A stretch of DNA of 64,000 nucleotides, taken from NCBI GenBank assembly GCA_958369225.1, contig CATXID010000009.1, positions 11,174 to 75,173 on the forward strand, written 5' to 3'. Position 1 is the first letter of the stretch. Every line of letters starts with the position of its first letter. Shown in pieces: positions 62,405 to 64,000 of the stretch. Under the pieces are notes generated by a model. The model was not told the DNA's origin, made no database searches, and saw nothing but the letters and a program-made list of their open reading frames with translations. This DNA is from an uncultured Collinsella sp. Its GTDB lineage: Bacteria; Actinomycetota; Coriobacteriia; Coriobacteriales; Coriobacteriaceae. Position numbers and translations under genes: made by a program.

Positions 62405-63154
62405 ATGTCAGATAAAACTGAATATTCAGCAGGAGCGCCGGTGGGGGCCGCGCTTGTTGCCCAGGCCATGAACAGTGGCGACGTGACCGTGCGCTACAAG
62501 GCCATGCAGGCCGTGAAGGACTGGGACCGCACGCGCCTGGCCTACCGCACCGTCAAGCGCGCCTTCGACATCGTGTTCAGCGGCTGCGTGCTCGCCGTCA
62601 TCGCCATACCGAGCCTGGTGCTGGCCGCGGCCATCCGCCTGGAGAGCGAGGGCAACCCGTTCTACAGCCAGATCCGCGTGGGCCAGACCCACCGCGACGG
62701 CAGCCTGTCCACGTTCCGCATGTGGAAGTTCCGATCCATGTATAAAGATGCCGACGAGCGCCTCGCCGAGCTCAAGGGGCAGAACGAGATCGCCGGCGCC
62801 ATGTTCAAGCTGAGGGACGACCCGCGCGTCACCAGGATCGGCAGGTTCATCCGGAAGCACTCCATCGACGAGTTCCCGCAGTTCCTCAATGTGTTCCTGG
62901 GCCAGATGTCCGTCGTCGGCCCGCGCCCGCCGCTGCCCAACGAGGTGGCAGAGTACACCGAGTTCGACCTGCAGCGCCTGGCCGTGAAGCCGGGCATCAC
63001 CGGCTGGTGGCAGGTGACGGAGCGCAACTCAACGGGTTTCGATGGGATGGTTCAGCGCGACCTGGAGTACATCGCCAAGCGCGGTCCCGTTACGGACCTC
63101 AAGATCGTCGCTCTCACGGTGATCGAGGTCATCACCGGTAAGGGTGCGTGCTAA
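62405..63154 (+). CDS. Priming sugar (undecaprenyl-phosphate) phosphotransferase
   Basis: A 249-residue bacterial sugar transferase of the WcaJ/RfbP/PglC class. One membrane segment (about 56-78, AFDIVFSGCVLAVIAIPSLVLAAAI) precedes the catalytic domain. That domain holds GNPFYSQIRVGQ, FRMWKFRSMYKDAD, IGRFIRKHSIDEFPQFLNVF, MSVVGPRPPLPNEV and VKPGITGWWQV. It loads the first sugar phosphate on undecaprenyl phosphate. I chose ATG 62405 after GAAGGA. Codons are strongly G/C-ending, unlike the next gene. The last bases overlap the next start (TAATG). Confidence 0.94.
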   Translation: MSDKTEYSAGAPVGAALVAQAMNSGDVTVRYKAMQAVKDWDRTRLAYRTVKRAFDIVFSGCVLAVIAIPSLVLAAAIRLESEGNPFYSQIRVGQTHRDGSLSTFRMWKFRSMYKDADERLAELKGQNEIAGAMFKLRDDPRVTRIGRFIRKHSIDEFPQFLNVFLGQMSVVGPRPPLPNEVAEYTEFDLQRLAVKPGITGWWQVTERNSTGFDGMVQRDLEYIAKRGPVTDLKIVALTVIEVITGKGAC

Positions 63155-63930
63155 TGCTCCGGGACTATTCAAAATTCGTTGAGCTCAAGCGTGTTCCCGT
63201 AATCGATGTTCCGATCACGGGAACCAATATGTCTGAGTGCGTCGAGTTTCTCACTCGTCATATAGATGAGCTACATGGCGAGTATATTTGCGTATCCAAT
63301 GCTCACACGTCGGTTATGGCTCATGACGACCCTTCCTATTGGGCCTGCCAAGCGGACTCCCTCATGTCCGTTCCCGACGGCAAGCCTTTATCTGTTGTTG
63401 GACGTAAAACAATAGAGTCAATGGGGCGTGTAACTGGACCCGATCTAATGCGAGAGATTTTCAGCATTTCCTTGCAGCAGGGATGGAGCCATTACTTCTA
63501 CGGTAACGAGCAGAAGAATCTCGACGCTCTCAAGAATTCACTTCAAAAGGAATATCCGGGCCTGGAAATAGCTGGCATGGAGCCTTCGGTTTTCCGACCG
63601 CTCTCCGACAGCGAGAAGCGAGACCTTTCGCGACGTATCGCTGATTCGGGTGCGGACTTCGCATGGATTGCGCTGGGTGCGCCTCGCCAGGAAGTCCTCA
63701 TGCATGAGCTTAAAGGTGGCCCCCAGCCAATAATGATCGGTGTCGGGGGAGCCTTCAATGTCCTCGCCGGAGTGGTGCCGGAGGCACCGATCTGGATGCA
63801 GGACTTGAGCCTCGAATGGCTATACAGACTTATCCAAGAGCCGAAACGGCTTTTCAAGCGATACCTCATTACTAACACTAAGTTTCTCTTTTACCAGTTC
63901 ACTGGCGCAAAACGCAAGGAAGGCAAGTAG
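63154..63930 (+). CDS. WecG/TagA/CpsF family glycosyltransferase
   Basis: A 258-residue GT26 family enzyme. Family motifs: VSNAHTSVMAHDDPSYW, SLMSVPDGKPLSVVGR, YFYGNEQKNLDALKNSL, WIALGAPRQEVLMHE and IGVGGAFNVLAGVVPEAPIW. It adds the second sugar (ManNAc-like in TagA/WecG) to the lipid-linked acceptor made by the preceding transferase. The start at ATG 63154 overlaps the previous stop by one base. Base composition is lower in GC than the upstream gene. Confidence 0.92.
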   Translation: MLRDYSKFVELKRVPVIDVPITGTNMSECVEFLTRHIDELHGEYICVSNAHTSVMAHDDPSYWACQADSLMSVPDGKPLSVVGRKTIESMGRVTGPDLMREIFSISLQQGWSHYFYGNEQKNLDALKNSLQKEYPGLEIAGMEPSVFRPLSDSEKRDLSRRIADSGADFAWIALGAPRQEVLMHELKGGPQPIMIGVGGAFNVLAGVVPEAPIWMQDLSLEWLYRLIQEPKRLFKRYLITNTKFLFYQFTGAKRKEGK

Positions 63931-64000
63931 ATGAAATCCACGACCGCATTCAAAGACAAGACCCTCATGATCACGGGCGGCACCGGCTCGTTCGGCAACA
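63931..64000 (+). CDS. Nucleotide-sugar 4,6-dehydratase/epimerase, 5' fragment
   Basis: Only the first 23 codons are in the window. They begin immediately after the previous stop and follow AAGGAAGG. The sequence FKDKTLMITGGTGSFGN contains the Rossmann GGTGSFG motif of the extended SDR family. It is typical of UDP-GlcNAc 4,6-dehydratases (CapD/FlaA1/PseB type) of polysaccharide loci. The exact activity cannot be decided from the fragment. Confidence 0.75.
   Translation, partial: MKSTTAFKDKTLMITGGTGSFGN

Overview
The window is a 64 kb piece of a high-GC bacterial chromosome with dense, mostly housekeeping gene content. The gene set suggests a gut coriobacterium (Actinomycetota, Coriobacteriia), most likely Collinsella or a close relative. 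The pointers are a complete glycogen locus using a paired GlgC/GlgD pyrophosphorylase, an RpiR-linked fructose PTS, a non-spore-former sigma-B/F-type sigma factor, an exopolysaccharide locus opened by a LoaP/NusG-type protein, and several families of large intergenic inverted repeats. The genus is an inference from gene content, not from a marker gene.

Layout. 1-3.4 kb: the end of rarA, a DUF948-like membrane protein, an RsbW-like anti-sigma protein, a sigma factor and an AI-2E-family permease. 3.4-8.8 kb: alaS, ruvX, mltG and a YqeG-type phosphatase. 8.9-17 kb: a long colinear run of aroK, a degenerate aroB, an M24 peptidase, efp, an Asp23 protein, nusB, xseB, tlyA, nadK and recN. 17.2-25.2 kb: a sugar-PTS locus (RpiR regulator, FruA EIIBC-A, HPr, EI and two tandem 1-phosphofructokinases). 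25.3-29.2 kb: CCA-adding enzyme, two identical tRNA-Glu genes, a flippase/LPG-synthase-like membrane protein and a TetR regulator. 29.3-36.3 kb (minus strand): a MacAB-type ABC efflux operon, an L,D-transpeptidase and a single-chain L-serine dehydratase. 36.6-45.4 kb: metK (minus), then gltX, priA, def, fmt and rsmB. 45.7-59.1 kb (minus strand): an FmdB zinc ribbon, a GH13-GH77 fusion, and glgA, glgD, glgC, glgP and glgB. 59.4-64 kb: a beta-phosphoglucomutase-like HAD enzyme, thiamine pyrophosphokinase, tRNA-Ala, a roughly 800-bp gene-free leader, then LoaP, a priming sugar transferase, a WecG/TagA glycosyltransferase and the start of a nucleotide-sugar dehydratase.

How it works together. The PTS block is nearly self-sufficient: general PTS proteins, permease and the committing kinase lie together under a divergent regulator. 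The glg block encodes ADP-glucose synthesis (GlgC/GlgD), chain elongation (GlgA), branching (GlgB), phosphorolysis (GlgP) and debranching/disproportionation (GH13-GH77). A phosphoglucomutase-like enzyme diverges from glgB, and a shared GGTAAAAC motif in both control regions suggests a common sugar-responsive regulator. The most unusual features are: (i) at least six intergenic inverted-repeat families, one with two copies whose cores differ only by one compensatory base pair; (ii) histone-H1-like Lys/Ala/Thr tails on both GlgA and GlgB; (iii) an AroB homologue that has lost all three zinc ligands; (iv) a ptsH leader that can hide its own ribosome-binding site; and (v) a possible attenuated leader before loaP.
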